Shown here: positions 48,901 through 61,384 of the stretch, one piece after another
Position numbering within the stretch: the stretch's first letter is position 1
How the letters are laid out: every line of letters begins with the position of its first letter
Origin: Rachycentron canadum
Taxonomy: Eukaryota; Chordata; Actinopteri; Carangiformes; Rachycentridae
Length of the DNA stretch: 64,000 nucleotides
Assembly: GCA_038496675.1 (NCBI GenBank)
Contig: CM076656.1
Span: 1,339,050 to 1,403,049, forward strand
Direction of reading: 5' to 3'
Notes under the pieces: model-generated
Databases searched by the model: none
The model's input: only the letters and a program-made list of their open reading frames with translations
What the model was told of the DNA's origin: nothing
Translations under genes and position numbers: made by a program

Positions 48901-51900
48901 TGTTTTCATCAACTCATCCAAACTGTGTGTGATGGTCGTGTATGTGTGCATTGTCAGGTGTATTAGTATGGATTGTTTCAGATATGGAGCCAAAGTGGTC
49001 GTATGGATGTATAATTAGTGTGGTATTTAGTATTTATTTGAACTGATCAGAATTTTGTGGTCAGACGTCAAAGTTCAACATCACTGTGACCTCACAAAAC
49101 ACAAAACTCACAAATTCATACACTGATTATGACACAATGTCACTGAAATGTCTATGAGGATAAAATAATGTGATGACATTTTTTATACAAAAGGTCAAAT
49201 GTCAACTTAACTGTGACACATAATGTTCAACAAAACCATTTCTGGATATTATTCAATGCTGAAACTTGGAGGATACAGCCACAAGCCGGTAATTCCAGTT
49301 TGTTTAAGTTTTATTGTTTCTTGTCTCTGAGGTTTCTGCCCCCGCCCCACCAATAAAAGGCAATCTGTGTGTTTTGCAATTTCACAAAATTATGGACCCT
49401 TTTACTCCGGATAAATCAGAATAAACTCAGCAATTTTCATAGGGATTATTTATTCAATAGAAAGTAATCTGGGGACATGATTCTGAAAAGGGACACAACT
49501 GTTGGATATTTTTAATCCCTTAAAGTGGATTTTACACATCAGAGTCTGTTTACTGGTCTTTGGGAGCAGCACTGCATGTGGGAAAAGATGCATGAAGCCT
49601 TTTGTGGCTCCAGAGGGAGCAATGTAAAGTCTGATAAATATCTAGAGTCAACATCAGGCGGGTCTGGAGGCAGTGTTATCAGCTTGTACCAGCTTTTCAT
49701 TGAAGCTGCAGGGTGAAGGAATTTATACACATTTCCCCAAAATTCAAAGTAAAGTTTTTCAGCATTTTTTGCCCATGTTTAGTAGCTGTTGATCATATCA
49801 CAGCATTTTCATCAGCAAAGTTTTTACCCACCCTATAGGTGACAGTTCAGATGTTTCACTGCTGAGTGCCACAGTGACAGTTTTGCATTTACTTTCATTG
49901 AACTGGGGCAAAATCTCAGCGACCTCAGAGATCAAAGTGTCTGCAGGTCTGGATCCAACCACAGGCAACTGAGGAAATATATGTTTTGTAATGTGGGAGT
50001 AATGGAGGTGGTGTGACATGCAGCACCGTCTGAACATGCACCTCTCCCTCAGTGCAGGCCTTTCTCTCGACCACTTTGCCATGAGGAGGTTCTACAATGA
50101 CAAGCTGTCGGCTCTGATGACCCCCTCACAGAAACGGTAAGAACAGGCTTGATTGAGCAGAATCGCTACAGGTCAAAAGTCAACAGCAGCTTAACCTTCA
50201 GAGTCTGATCTACGATGTAGACCGAGGGATCTGCTGTGACAGCTGACCTCAGACCGCAAGGTCACTAATCATCTGATTTATCCTCTAGTGAAATGGTTAC
50301 TGCCAGAAAGCTGCTCGAAAGAGTGTGACTCACCCAGTTATATACCTGCAGTGGATAAATTAAAAAAATGAAGACACCTCTCTCTGCTCTCCAGGTATGT
50401 TTGGATACTGGGGAGCATGTTAAAAGGAGGACTGAGGATGTCTCCCTCTCCGTCTTTCCTCCTCTGTGTCGTTCTTCACGGTCTTCCCAAAATAAGACCT
50501 GATGGAGGTAAGATGTCTGATGAGAGTGAGAGGGAAATAAGTGGTTAAACAGCAGCAGTGAACATAAAACAACAGATTAACTGTGTCATCATTACAATGA
50601 CCATATTCTCTGTCTGTATTTTACTGACTAGACCTGTTTGGCTTTAATTTTTGTATTTAGTTTTTTGGAAACTGTGGCAGTGCAGTGGTCACCACTGTCG
50701 CCTCGGTTCTCAGTACATCCTCCCACAGTAGAAAAGACTTGCAGGACCTTAATTAAGTCAGTTAATTGCTGACTCTAACAGACGCTCGTGGGTGTGAAAG
50801 TAAGCAGAGTTGAGTTAACTTATTTAGCCCAGTATCACAGATCTGCATCAAACCAGCAGATATGCAAGTTGGCCACTTGTTTCATTAGATGCTGAAATTT
50901 GGTTGAAGTCAAAGACCAAAATTCAATGTCAGGACAATGTTTAAAGCCAATGTCAGTCTGATGTAGAATAACAACAGCTGACGTTGATAGATTGTTTGCT
51001 TTAAGTTGTGTCGTTGAGTAACCATACGTCCAATGTCCTCTAAATGTCTCACGCCAACACCATGTATGTATGAAATGACAACACCATATGCTAAATGTCA
51101 CAATGTCAACAATCCAACATAGGGTTATAATGTCAACCCGATTTTTGTCTCTAACCAGTGTTAAAATCCAGAGTTAATTGTCTTTCTGATGTTATGTTAA
51201 AATGTAGTGGGACATCCTCTCCAGTGTAGGACACCCTCTGTCCTTAGATGATTGATGTGGACAACAAAAAGCTCAATGACACAAACCCTTTAACAGCAAA
51301 AAACATCTCAAGTCTGTCAAGTGTCAAGTCATTTAAGGAAAGTCTGAGTCATGAGAGAAGTCAAACTGCAAGTGATGACACAAGTTTTTCAGGTCATTGA
51401 ATGTTACTTAAGGGTTTTACATAGTCAAGGCTTGATATTTGAAGGTACCTGGTCTTAGAAGCTCGGTCAGTTTGTGTTTATTATGTCGTCTTCTTCTCAG
51501 GATGTTGTCTCTTCCTGAGAGTCTACCAGAGCCTGCAAGCTGTCTGCACATCAGCAGTTTAGTAAGAGCTACAGTCCATCGCCACATGACCATCTCTGAA
51601 CATACAACACAGGATGTAGCAGCTAACGTGTGCTTCTCTCCATCACAGCCACGTTACTGCACAGACAGACCGGCTCTACTTTGTGCTGCAGCCGGCTCAG
51701 CTGCTCAAAGGAGACATCATGGTGGGTGGAAATGACTTCATTGTGTTCATTAAATCATTCAGCGGTTGACATTACTATCATTCTAGGGAACCAATGGGGG
51801 GCAACATAGGAGCTCAACTTGAAGTAGAACTATTTCTTCTTTTTGTGAATATGAATACATTATTTTTCATTTTTTAATTTAAGTTAAACTAAATACAGAT

Positions 51901-54900
51901 TTATTTTTATGTTCCAATTTAATTTAATACAAATAAACACTATGTACACAAATGTCATATCTTATATTTTTATATATTCAGTTGACCTGATATGACTAAA
52001 ACACAAGTTTATTAAGTTAATTAATAACAAACTGTACATTTGATTGTTTGTTTGAGTTTTCCAACTCAATAACCCTGATGGCTTCCATGACAAATCATAA
52101 CTTCCATAAATTAAGTGATCACATTGGCTCACCAAAATAAAAACCTCCACATTAAAAAGCCAAATCATCACATCAGCATTAGATGACCAGAAATTCAATT
52201 GTCAGATAAATGTCAGTAAACAATGAAAGATCACCAAATATACACAGATGTTAATGTATATTTGTAAATCTAATTTTACATATGATTCTCATCGAATTGA
52301 GTTTTGATCAGTAATCATTTGTGATGAGGTAAAGTTCAAAAGATAATACTTTTGCACATTGAAGTGAGGTGGTTTGAGACCATCGTCTTGATTTGTTCAG
52401 GGATAGTGAGCGTGTTGCTCCATGTGTTCAGTGCACAAAAATTCAAGGCAGAGAGAACTCAAGGGAAGTTCAGAGTAAAACTGCAGGACTTAAAGCATAA
52501 GAGAGTTAATATAGTTAGTTTGTCCATTAGGGGCTTTATGCAAGAAAGGGTGTTTATCACACCTCCACATCAGCAGAAGAACAAGCTACTTAGTTACACA
52601 GCATAGAGTGGTGAGCATCAAAGGGATCACCGGTAATGAATCTGAGAGCAGACCGATAAACTGAGCCTGGAGGTCTGACAGTGGAAGCTGCACGTATTTA
52701 TCTGGATCTGACAAAGAAAGTCTGCTACAGTCTGTACCATACAATGAGAAGCGAAGCTGGATATTGGAGTATTTGGTGCAGTTCGGTGATGACATGTTTA
52801 AATGTAAATGATTCATCAAGTCAAACACTCAGGTATTATGACTCTTGTGCAGCCTCTGAAAATCAATTTCTCTTAAGAAAGCATGGCGCTAAAAGAGTGT
52901 TTCAGGTTCTCAATAGCAATATTTAATTTAATTTATTATTTGTATTATTGTAAAATGGAAATTATTTTGAAAAGGTGAAAATAAAGTGATAGAGTTCTTT
53001 ATTCTATTCTAACATTTGATATGTTGCAAAGTGCTATAAATATGAATCATGTCTTCTGACTGTAGGTGGTGTGTTATGATAAAAACACCCGCTCATCCAG
53101 TCGGCAGGTCGTTTTCCGCCTCCAGTTTCACACCGGCCTTGTGCACGGACACACCCTCACTTTCCAGAAGGCAGACCTCGACTGTGCCATTGAAGGTACT
53201 CTCACACCCACACACACTATCACACGCTCCTCCGCTCTATCAGTCTTAATCTGTGACTGATAAACCCTGCAGTCTCTGCCCCTTCCTTTCTGCCAATGTA
53301 AACACCTGGACTGAGCTGACCTTGGACCCTGTATCAGCCGGGCAGGTGTGAATTACTCATGAGAACAAGGTCCGGTAAAGTTACCTGTTCAGGTGTCTGA
53401 TCTCTGTTTTATGTAATGTTCCAGATCCTCGGTTCCCAGAAGATGGAAAAGTGGAGCTGCTGTTTTCTGGAAGTCCTGAAAAAATCATAGGTAAACTAAC
53501 TCTCACACAAGAGGATTTTCTTCTCTTTTAATTTAGAAACTTTATTTCTGTGAAGTGGTACATATGTACACAAATGTATGTATCTGGTGTTTTTCCAAAC
53601 CTTTATCCAGAATATGCAAGTTTTCACAATTATTTTATTATTAATTCAAGGAAAATGAAATATTAAAGATATTTTACATTTTCCCTGTGTTTTATCTGAT
53701 GTGTTGATAAACATGAGAAGAAGAAGAAGACATATTTGTGGTTTTAAGAAGCAACAACCATCGCCGTGTAGTTTTACATCTCCTCTCTCAGGCTTCTTTC
53801 TGAAGCTTCAGTAATGACAGGTCAGTCAGACAATCAGAGGAGAGGATCCAAGCTTCTTGCCTGCAAAGGTTGGGTCCAGGTTGGGCAGGGCTTGGGGGTG
53901 TGGCTAAGAGCGGTGACTGCTTTGTTGTGACATCACAAAGGTCCAGAAGTCCTGACGGCTGGTTTTAAGGCTCAGTTTCTGAATACAGGCTGTGAGCATT
54001 TCTCTGTGACTGAGACCTTTGATACTTTAACTGTATTAATATAGAACCTAGACCTGATTTATAATCAAAGACCACATGGAGGTCTACCTTTAGACTGTAT
54101 GGACCTTTAACATCTACCTTTAGACTGTATGGACCTTTAACATCTACCTTTAGACCACATGGACCTTTAACATCTACCTTTAGACCACATGGACCTTTAA
54201 CATCTACCTTTAGACCGTAAGGACCTTTAACATCTACCTTTAGACCGTATGGACCCTTAACATCTACCAAACACTCACCCAGCTGGGGGCAGTGTTGGAC
54301 ACCAGGAAAAGACCGGCCTCCACACTACAGCCACACTCCTCGCCTCTCAACAGGAAGCAATATGAGCAGCTATCACACACACACATCTGGCAGGAATTCA
54401 GATTACAGATACTGTACACGGGGGAGAACACGCACACATAGGCGGGGAAAACCAGCTCACACAAACACACATTCAGACGCACACACACACACATGCTGAC
54501 GGACAGGTAGAAGCAAAGACTCAAAATAGGATTGAAACCAAATATGACGTAAAATTTGGTGTGTATATAGATGTGTGTGATGTGTGTGTGTGTGTGTATC
54601 TTGTTGTTGTTTAACTGACCAGCACTGCTGGTGTGTGTCTGCTGGTCATTTCCATGTGCAGGCAGAGAGCTGTGGCACAACGGCGCCTCTGTGACAGTGG
54701 ACTATGACACCTTGGACCCTTTAGTGAGACGGGACTCTTTCCAAGAAACGTCTCCTCTTGACACAGGTAAGAAGCATTTTCATGATTTAAACCAGGAGTT
54801 CTTCCCTTTTTTAACACCTTCTCTACATTTCTTTGACTTTCTTTTCCTGTTTTCCCAACTTAATTAATAGACAATCTCTGCGCTGCTCTAACGTAACAGT

Positions 54901-57858
54901 TACCTTTAGTCACCTTTAGTCACCTCTAGTTACCTTTGTTCTGAAAACTGGAACGCCACAATCCAGACCTGCTTAGTTCACTCTTATGATCTGTTTTTGG
55001 GTCTGTTCACCTCCCTCATGTCTCATGTACACTTCACATGCTGGTGACCTGCTGGTAATTTTCCAAACTATGCTGCACAGCTTCAGAGATGTTCATGTAT
55101 TTTTCCTGCCTTCCACAGAGCTTTTGGTTTCCAGATTGCAGCAGTTATTCATGTATATACAGATATTGTTTTAATATTTCAAAACTTTAAGGCCAAGTTA
55201 AATGTTTGACCATGAGATGCGGCTCAGAGCTCTGGAAGTTCTTCAGTATGTGGAGCTTGAGGAAAGTTTTTTTTTTTTTTTTTTTTTTAAAAACTATAGA
55301 ACTGATGCTTTAGAAGAAAAAATACACAACTGATTTGTTGCGTTTTTCATTTTTCATCATGCGACAACAAGTTGCATATTTCTAAAGCCCTGAACTCTTT
55401 GACTTATTAACAACAACAAACCAAAGAATTACTGAATATTTGAACATGAGTAAAAACATACTGCCTCAGTGGAACTGGAACTGATTTCTTTGGGATTTGG
55501 CCTCTGTAGTAAGTTTGACAAATCAACTACAGCATTGTCTTCAAAATGGTTTGAATGTAAAGTATGCATGAATTCTAATAACACACATCTTATCATAGGC
55601 ACCTTTTGAGGCACTCGAGGACCCCTTAAAAAGATAAAATGCAGGCACGAGGCGTTAAATACAAAAATTTATTCGAATAAAATATAATTGTGTAGAATAA
55701 ATATAAATATTGTGTTGGAGCTGAACAGAATGAGTAAGTTTGAAGAGGTGTTTTTAGGAAGTGAATCAAAGTTACAGATTTATTGTGGAGGTGAGTTTTG
55801 GACTTGAAGGGCATTCGGCCTTTAAAAAATATGTTATGTATGGATAAATAAGACCATGTTCAGTAGTGGCCTAAAGGTCAGCGAAGCATGTGAGTGTTGG
55901 GTCACCCTGGACCAGCAGGATAAATCTCCTTCCTCAATACCTACTGAGTTGCCCTTGGGTGAGGCAGTTGACCCTGAACTGCTCCAGTGCTGCTGCTCAG
56001 CAACCAGCAGCTCAGACTGTTGTTGTACTGAGCCACTTCCCATGGGTCAAAGGCTGCAACAGCGAGAGTGTGACCAAGGTCAACCTGAAATTAAAGAAAT
56101 TCTAAATCCATGAATGAATAAATAAAAGCAGACTAAAAAAGGGTTTAATATTAGTGCTAAACACAGAGGATTGAATCAACTCTGCAGCTTTTTAGCCTCT
56201 TTTTTCAACACATTTCCTCCACTGTTTAGTCTCTCATCAGCAGCTGTTAATAAGTCCACTGTCTGCAACCTCCTCAGCACCACGCGGTGGACAGACACAC
56301 AGACACAGAGGCTAAACGGCGGTGGATTGGCTGTGGTCAGACTTGTGGGTAATTGTCTGGTCATCAATGCAACAGCTTACAACTGTTGCGGTCACAAAGG
56401 CCTCTTTGGCGTTCCAGGGAAACGGGTGTAACAACAATCCTCCAGACAGCGGCCAGACCAGACCTGTGTGTTTGGAGGCGGCTGTTTTTCAATTTAGTTA
56501 AAATAACCATTCACACACACACACACACACACACACAGAAAAAACATCCAACACAAAACACACACACACGAAACCAGACAGCTGAAACAATCACCTTCAA
56601 CTGGTGGTTGAGGTTTCAGTTCCAGCTGTTTTATGCCTTTTTGCTAAATCTGCTCCGGCCAGCCATGTAATTTAGATAGACCGATCATTGGGGGAGAAAT
56701 GCGGAAACCTAGCATGTAAACACACACACACACTCAGATAAATGCAAATGCACATGGCCATTACATTTAACCACCAGCACACACGCATGCACACGAGCAT
56801 AATGAGGGTGCCAGCCAGTTAGCAACGCAGCCAGTCGCAAGAATGTTGTTTTCAACCACAGGTGGTTCTACTTTACCCTCACACCCCTCCCCTATCACTC
56901 CATCTCTACATCTTCTCTTACTCTCTCCCTTTCTTCTCTTCTTCTTTATCTCCTCTTCTCTGTCTCTCTCTCCGTCCATGTGTGTTGCTCTCAGGTTCAA
57001 GTTGCAGGTTGCAGTTGTCCCATATGTCCCCATCCCCCTCCTGCATACAAGTCCCTCCAGAGCCCGCCCCCATGTTTACATTCCCCTCTCCATATTTGGC
57101 CAGCTCAAGGTCCTTGTGCTTTGTGTATTTTTGCTTGAAAGTGCATTATGTGTGCAGCACAAACTCCTCCACCTGTGTGTGTGTGTGTATTTTTGTGTGT
57201 ATATATGTGCTTGCAAGCCTAGTGAATGATCCACCCTTCAGTTTCCGTCTACTGTTTCCCCTTCTTTGACATGAAAATGCATGAGTGCACACTCTCTCTA
57301 AACAGCCTTACCTACCTGTGTCGCCTCCGGACAGGATGCAGGGGGGGGGATAAGGGGGGAGGCAAAGCAAACGAAGGAAAAGGCTGATTTCTTGGTGGTG
57401 GTGAAGGCGGGGATTCGTAGTGCAGGGGACGGAGCAGGCGAGGAAGGAGTGCAGGAGTGACATGAGGGGAGAGAGAGAGTAGGAGGTAGGGAGTGAGGGA
57501 CGGGAAGGGGAGACTCGAGGAGGGGGGTGTTAGCACCTTAAGAGAAAGAAAGCTCTCTGCTTGTCTTCCTGTGGCAGCCTGAGAGACAGAGAGGACGACA
57601 GCACAGGAGGGAGGAAAAAGGAGAGACGTCCACCAGAGCTGGTCTGAACCCTTTCAGTCTCTCTCCTCATCCTTCTCATTCAGTCCTCGTCCCTGCCTCT
57701 CCTTCCTCTCTGCTCCTCATCTGTTTCTCTTTTCCTCTTCCTGCAACTGCAAAGGGCGAGCTTTTGCATCCTGTTTCTAATCTGCAGAGGGAACAGTGAA
57801 AGTTTGTCCCCGGCTGCCGGTAAAGTATACTGCTTTTTGATACTAGTTTGTCATGGAA

Positions 57859-57892
<34 letters not shown>

Positions 57893-58546
57893 TCTATTAG
57901 ACCAGCTGTGAGGTTTTACCATACGTGTCTGGTATTTGTTTTAGTTTTATTGCCTCTCTGGACTTAAGAGGCTGCGCTCATACAGCTCTGGTATGCACTG
58001 TATGTAGTGTTACAGCCACTGTACTGTGCAGTCTTATCTGATCTGAGTGTAACACAAGAGAAGTCACCCTTTTTGTCAGAGGATGTTTCTGTCTAGTGCG
58101 TTTTAGACACTCACTTCCCTGGGTCATTGTGTAGCTTCCAGAAAAAGTTCAGAACCTAAATATCTTTAGTTCATGAAAAAAAACAGGCTGTGAAGCTAGA
58201 ACAAGAAAGTGCGTTGCATAATATTGCAAGAAAAAAAACACACAAATGATGACTTAATTATTAAAATAGTTAATTTTCTATTGATCAACTCATTGATTAA
58301 GTAATTTAATCGCTGCAGCACTTTCCAATATGTTACAATACATACTCTTAAATCTGTTTTTGTGTGTGTGCATGAGATCAGCTCTGACCTCAGGTAGACG
58401 TCCATGACAGACACTTTGTTTGTGTGACACACACTTAAATAAACATGTACAGGCACACACACACATATGTATCCGTCAGCCGAGACAAAGGGGCTCTGTG
58501 TTATCTACATAGAGTGTGTCTGGAGTGATGGCTGTGGTCCAACAGG

Positions 58547-58629
<83 letters not shown>

Positions 58630-60637
58630 ATAATGAATCATATACAGTAGAGGTGTAAGTAAGGAGTCATATGTACCATAAATATGTTCATGAAGAGGGT
58701 TTTAGTCACAGTTCAACTTAAAATTATTTAAAATGTTTAATGTTTTATGTCACTGTTGATTAATCAGTTGAACAGAAAATCCAGCATCATACGTCTCACG
58801 TTTTCATGCCTTTGAACATGTACTATGTCTCTGTGATGTCTGTCATGATCAAGTTTTGATAGTTTTACTACATTTTTCTAGAACAAATAAATGATCAATA
58901 ATGAGATAAATTATTTGTTGCTGCTCTGGTTTTGATTTGATTTTTTTATTTTACAACAGATCCTAAAATTGAAAAAGGCTTGTAATAAAACTACAAATGC
59001 AGCATCATTAAAGGTCCCACATTTCACACTTTTCCAGTGTTTTGTTTAAAGTATTGATATACATAAGAAGATATTTTTGTGGTTTTTACCATCACAGTGT
59101 AGTTTTACATCTCCTCTCTCAGGCTTCTCTCTGAGCTCTAGTAACAACAGGTCGGTTACCAAATGAATCCCTTTGATTGGCTGAGTGATCCAATTAAAAA
59201 ATGCAGCAGATTTCAGATAAAAGCTCAGAGAAACCAAATGAACCAAAGGTTGGATGGCGGCTCCATTTTGGGAAGGGGCTTGGAAGTGTGGCTGAGAGCG
59301 GTCACTGTTTGGTTGTGACATCACAAAGTTACAGCAGTCACAGTATTAATATAGAACCTAGATATACCTTTGGACAATATGGGACATTTAATAATCAGTT
59401 TCAACACAGATTGAGCAGAAAAGTCCACAAACTAATTCATCTGCTTCCTCCCCCTAGACCTGCTTTATAATCAAAAAATACATGGGCATCTACCTTTACA
59501 CTATATGGTACCTTTAAATATGTGTTTTTGTGGTTAATGAAACCCTAATTCATCACATCTCTTCTCTGAAAACAAACCTACACTGTTGCTTCATTAGGTC
59601 ATGTTTGCATCTGTTTTCACTCTTCTGTCAACATGTAAACCTCAAGCTGAACACAGTGGTTTTTGTCTCCACAGCTCCACCTCATATCCTGGACCCTGGA
59701 AATGGCAGTTTGTACAGCAGAGTGAGGAAGAAGAGCTGTGAGGAAGGAGTTTCATTTCCCCTGACCGCCAGTAGCCCAAGCTGCAGTGACCGAGCTCCGT
59801 CTGCCAGCAGTGACTCAGGCCTGTCTGTGGCCTCACAAGGGAGGACCAGAGCCAGGCAGAGGAGAGGGACCACGCGGGACAAGTGCACCCAGGCAGGGAA
59901 GCTGTTCCCTGGGGTGGACTTTGAGATTGCTCAGCCTCTTCTGGAGGTCATGACTGAGCTTGCTGCATGTGGCGGAGGGGAGGTGGAGATGGTTGGAGAT
60001 GAGACTGGACTGGGACACACAATGAATGGAGAGGGTTCATCCAGCGAGAGGGAGACTGACATACTGGATGATGAGGATGAAGTAGATGAGGCGGCAGCTT
60101 CTGCTTTAGATATACCGAGCTCAAGTAGTATCTGCTCCCTGTCCTCCGAGAATCTACCAGTGACTCAGAGATCAACCCAAACTGAATACTCCACACATTC
60201 CTGGGTACGGCAGCAGCAGATGGTGGAGGTTGTCACTGGTAATTACATTGAAGTGGACGCAGAAAAGAGGTCAAGCAGAGTGAGGAAAGAGAGGCCTCCA
60301 CCTCTGGTAGCTCCTGACACGCCACCTCGAGGAATCAGCAGCAGGGAAGCCGTGCAGAGAGGCCTGCCGGACGAGGACGGGATGCACAGCAATACACAAA
60401 ACACAGATAATACACACAATGCACAGCTTGCTCAGGCTCATGCTAATTCATCCTGCCAAGAGGAGGATTTGTCGTCGTTATCCATGGACATTGACGAGTC
60501 CATAGAGCAGCTGAACCAGCTGATTCTGGATTTGGACCCAACCTTTGTTCCAGTTCCTACCCGCTGTGCCCCCCTGTCCCGCTCCACCTCCCTACACACC
60601 AACGGCCTCAGCCACAAGGGAAACACACACCTGTCAG
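45927..60637 (+). CDS. tns3: Tensin 3-like protein, 5' part (12 coding exons, continues past window)
   Basis: Coding exons: 45927-46076, 46902-46952, 47039-47161, 47249-47313, 50053-50136, 50395-50507, 51501-51561, 51649-51721, 53066-53195, 53425-53490, 54662-54766, 59675-60637. All are GT-AG and in phase, giving the first 661 residues. The ATG has an in-frame TGA five codons upstream. Residues about 1-170 form the PTP-like domain (DLTYITERIIA near the start), with a complete CX5R loop HCRGGKGR at C107-R113. A C2 domain follows (YQSLQAVCTSAVYHV, PAQLLKGDIMV, VFRLQFHTG, FSGSPEKI). The large last exon has GSLYSRVRKKS, SSDSGLSVAS, ETDILDDED, HSWVRQQQMVEVV and DIDESIEQLNQLILDLDPTF, all typical of tensin 3. 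Tensins link integrin-bound actin to phosphotyrosine signalling at focal adhesions. The SH2 and PTB domains should lie beyond the window. Teleosts can have two tns3 copies and I cannot say which this is. Confidence 0.92.
46505..46700 (+). repeat. Dispersed teleost repeat
   Basis: Contains 'gggtcactgtggcctcacaaaacacaattttggcc' and then 'aactcacaaattcatacagtaattatgac'. Nearly the same words recur at 49078-49140, so this is a repeated family. It lies in tensin intron 1. Confidence 0.6.
48590..49240 (+). repeat. Second copy of the same repeat, interrupted
   Basis: The opening 'ccttaaggggaacttcttcaaatttgg' (about 48620) and the later 'atcactgtgacctcacaaaacac' with 'aactcacaaattcatacactgattatgacacaatgtcac' (49079-49145) are parts of one consensus. 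They are separated here by about 400 bases of unrelated sequence starting at an A-run (48648-48660), suggesting an insertion. Confidence 0.5.
50672..50795 (+). repeat. Decayed dispersed repeat copy
   Basis: Reads 'gcagtgcagtggtcaccactgtcgcctc', then 'catcctcccacagtagaaaagacttgcagg' and 'gctgactctaac', an internally deleted relative of the element at 61000-61290. In tensin intron 6. Confidence 0.55.
53675..54268 (+). repeat. MITE-like dispersed element with expanded end
   Basis: A long copy of the family: 'gttgataaacatgagaag', 'tagttttacatctcctctctcaggcttc', 'gttgtgacatcacaaagg', 'aggctcagtttctgaatacaggct', 'agacctttgatactttaactgtattaatatagaacctag'. It finishes in the tandem array at 54085-54268. 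In tensin intron 10. Confidence 0.7.
54085..54268. repeat. 30-bp minisatellite, about 6 units
   Basis: Tandem units of exactly 30 bases (tagaccgtatggacctttaa plus catctacctt) start at 54091, 54121, 54151, 54181, 54211 and 54241. Variation is confined mostly to a six-base core (ctgtat, cacat, cgtaa, cgtat). The unit contains the element's own terminal motif tatgg(g)acctttaa. Confidence 0.95.
55855..56110 (+). repeat. Probable decayed tRNA-derived SINE
   Basis: 'gtagtggcctaaaggtcagcgaagc' resembles a tRNA A-box head. The order 'gagttgcccttgggtgaggca', 'ccctgaactgctccagtgctgctgctcagca', 'gactgttgttgtactg', 'gggtcaaaggctgcaacagc' follows a well-known teleost SINE body. It is decayed, and its B box is not intact. 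Confidence 0.5.
57540..57819 (+). promoter_or_regulatory. Possible internal promoter / alternative first exon of tensin
   Basis: Lies in the 4.9-kb intron between exons ending 54766 and starting 59675. A purine-rich stretch and then a long pyrimidine-rich stretch (57650-57770) lead to cggctgccg|gtaaagta, a fair donor with exon end at 57819. No open coding frame leads into it, so it would be a non-coding first exon. This is inference only. Confidence 0.25.
58549..58628. repeat. (GT)n microsatellite
   Basis: A perfect GT run of about 40 units, in the tensin intron before the large exon at 59675. Confidence 0.95.
59007..59518 (+). repeat. MITE-like dispersed element, longest bounded copy
   Basis: Starts ttaaaggtcccacatttcac and ends ctatatggtacctttaa, so the outermost bases are imperfect inverted repeats bordered by TTAA. 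The interior has no open frame of note and matches the copies at 16850, 43900, 45050 and 53675 block by block. The size is about 510 bp. TTAA-bordered ends recall piggyBac-type targets, but the terminal motif is not one I can assign. Confidence 0.7.
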
Positions 60638-60999
60638 GTAGGACCAATCAATACAATATAAAACAGTAGAAAGATAATAACCACGAACACCGGGTGTAAA
60701 TTCAGTAATTTCATCCCAGTTTCTAATTCAAGTGAAGTTCTTTGTGGGGGTCAACTTCTGAGGGTTTGTCTCCAAAGTTGTTTTATTTACATGTTGTGTT
60801 GCTGTGATTTTGGGATGGGATGTTTGAGGGGTGGTTCATGATGGTTAAAACATCTGAAAATGTAATATAATCCTGTTTATTTCTACTCATTATATAACGG
60901 ACAAGACATGCAGATGTGGAAGCTTTAGTGTCATGTAAAGGCATCTTTCATTAATCTGTACTGAGGAGGAAAATCAATTTAATGACTAAAAGTAAAGTA

Positions 61000-61290
61000 G
61001 ACTGACATGGTGGTACAGTGGTTAGCACTGTCATGTCACAATGGGTTTGACCCCCAGGGGGGCCTTTCTGTGTGGAGTTTCCCTCTGGGTACTTGGGCTT
61101 CCTCCCACGGTCCAAAGACATGTAGGTTAGTTTAATTAGTGACTTTAAATTGCCCGTAGGCGTGAATTGTCTCTGGCTCTGTGATGTGACATATCCAGGG
61201 TGTACCACGCCCTCGCCCAGAGTCAGCTGGGATTGGCTCCAGCCCCTCCGGTGACCCTGTAAGCAGTACAGATAACAGATGAATGGATGG
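61000..61290 (+). repeat. Dispersed teleost repeat with tRNA-like head
   Basis: Begins actgacatggtggtacagtggttagcactgtc, then 'gtttgacccccaggggggcctttctgtgtggagttt' (B-box-like start), 'cttcctcccacggtccaaagacatgtaggtt', 'agagtcagctgggattggctccagcc' and ends 'gatgaatggatggg'. I recognise it as one of the most abundant interspersed repeats in teleosts. A second copy is at 24401-24605 on the other strand. Confidence 0.8.
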
Positions 61291-61384
61291 GAAAGTAAAG
61301 TAATTTATTACATTTTACAAATACACCACCCAGGTCTTGGTCCAGACCATGGTTATCTCTCACTTCTCTCTCGCTGCTGCATCG

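Noticed and set aside
50835..51190. Possible dispersed repeat with recurring 'aatgtc' and 'caatgt' words
   Set aside because: Suggestive of a fish repeat, but I could not match it to another copy in the window or define its ends.
53965..54270. Minus-strand frame with repeated VDVKGPYGLK units
   Set aside because: It is the translation of the 30-bp minisatellite, open only because 30 is divisible by three. No start, splice or domain context supports it.
56843..57536. Ser/Pro/Leu-rich frames of 70-135 aa on both strands
   Set aside because: Low-complexity pyrimidine- or purine-rich intron sequence. No family resemblance or splice signals.
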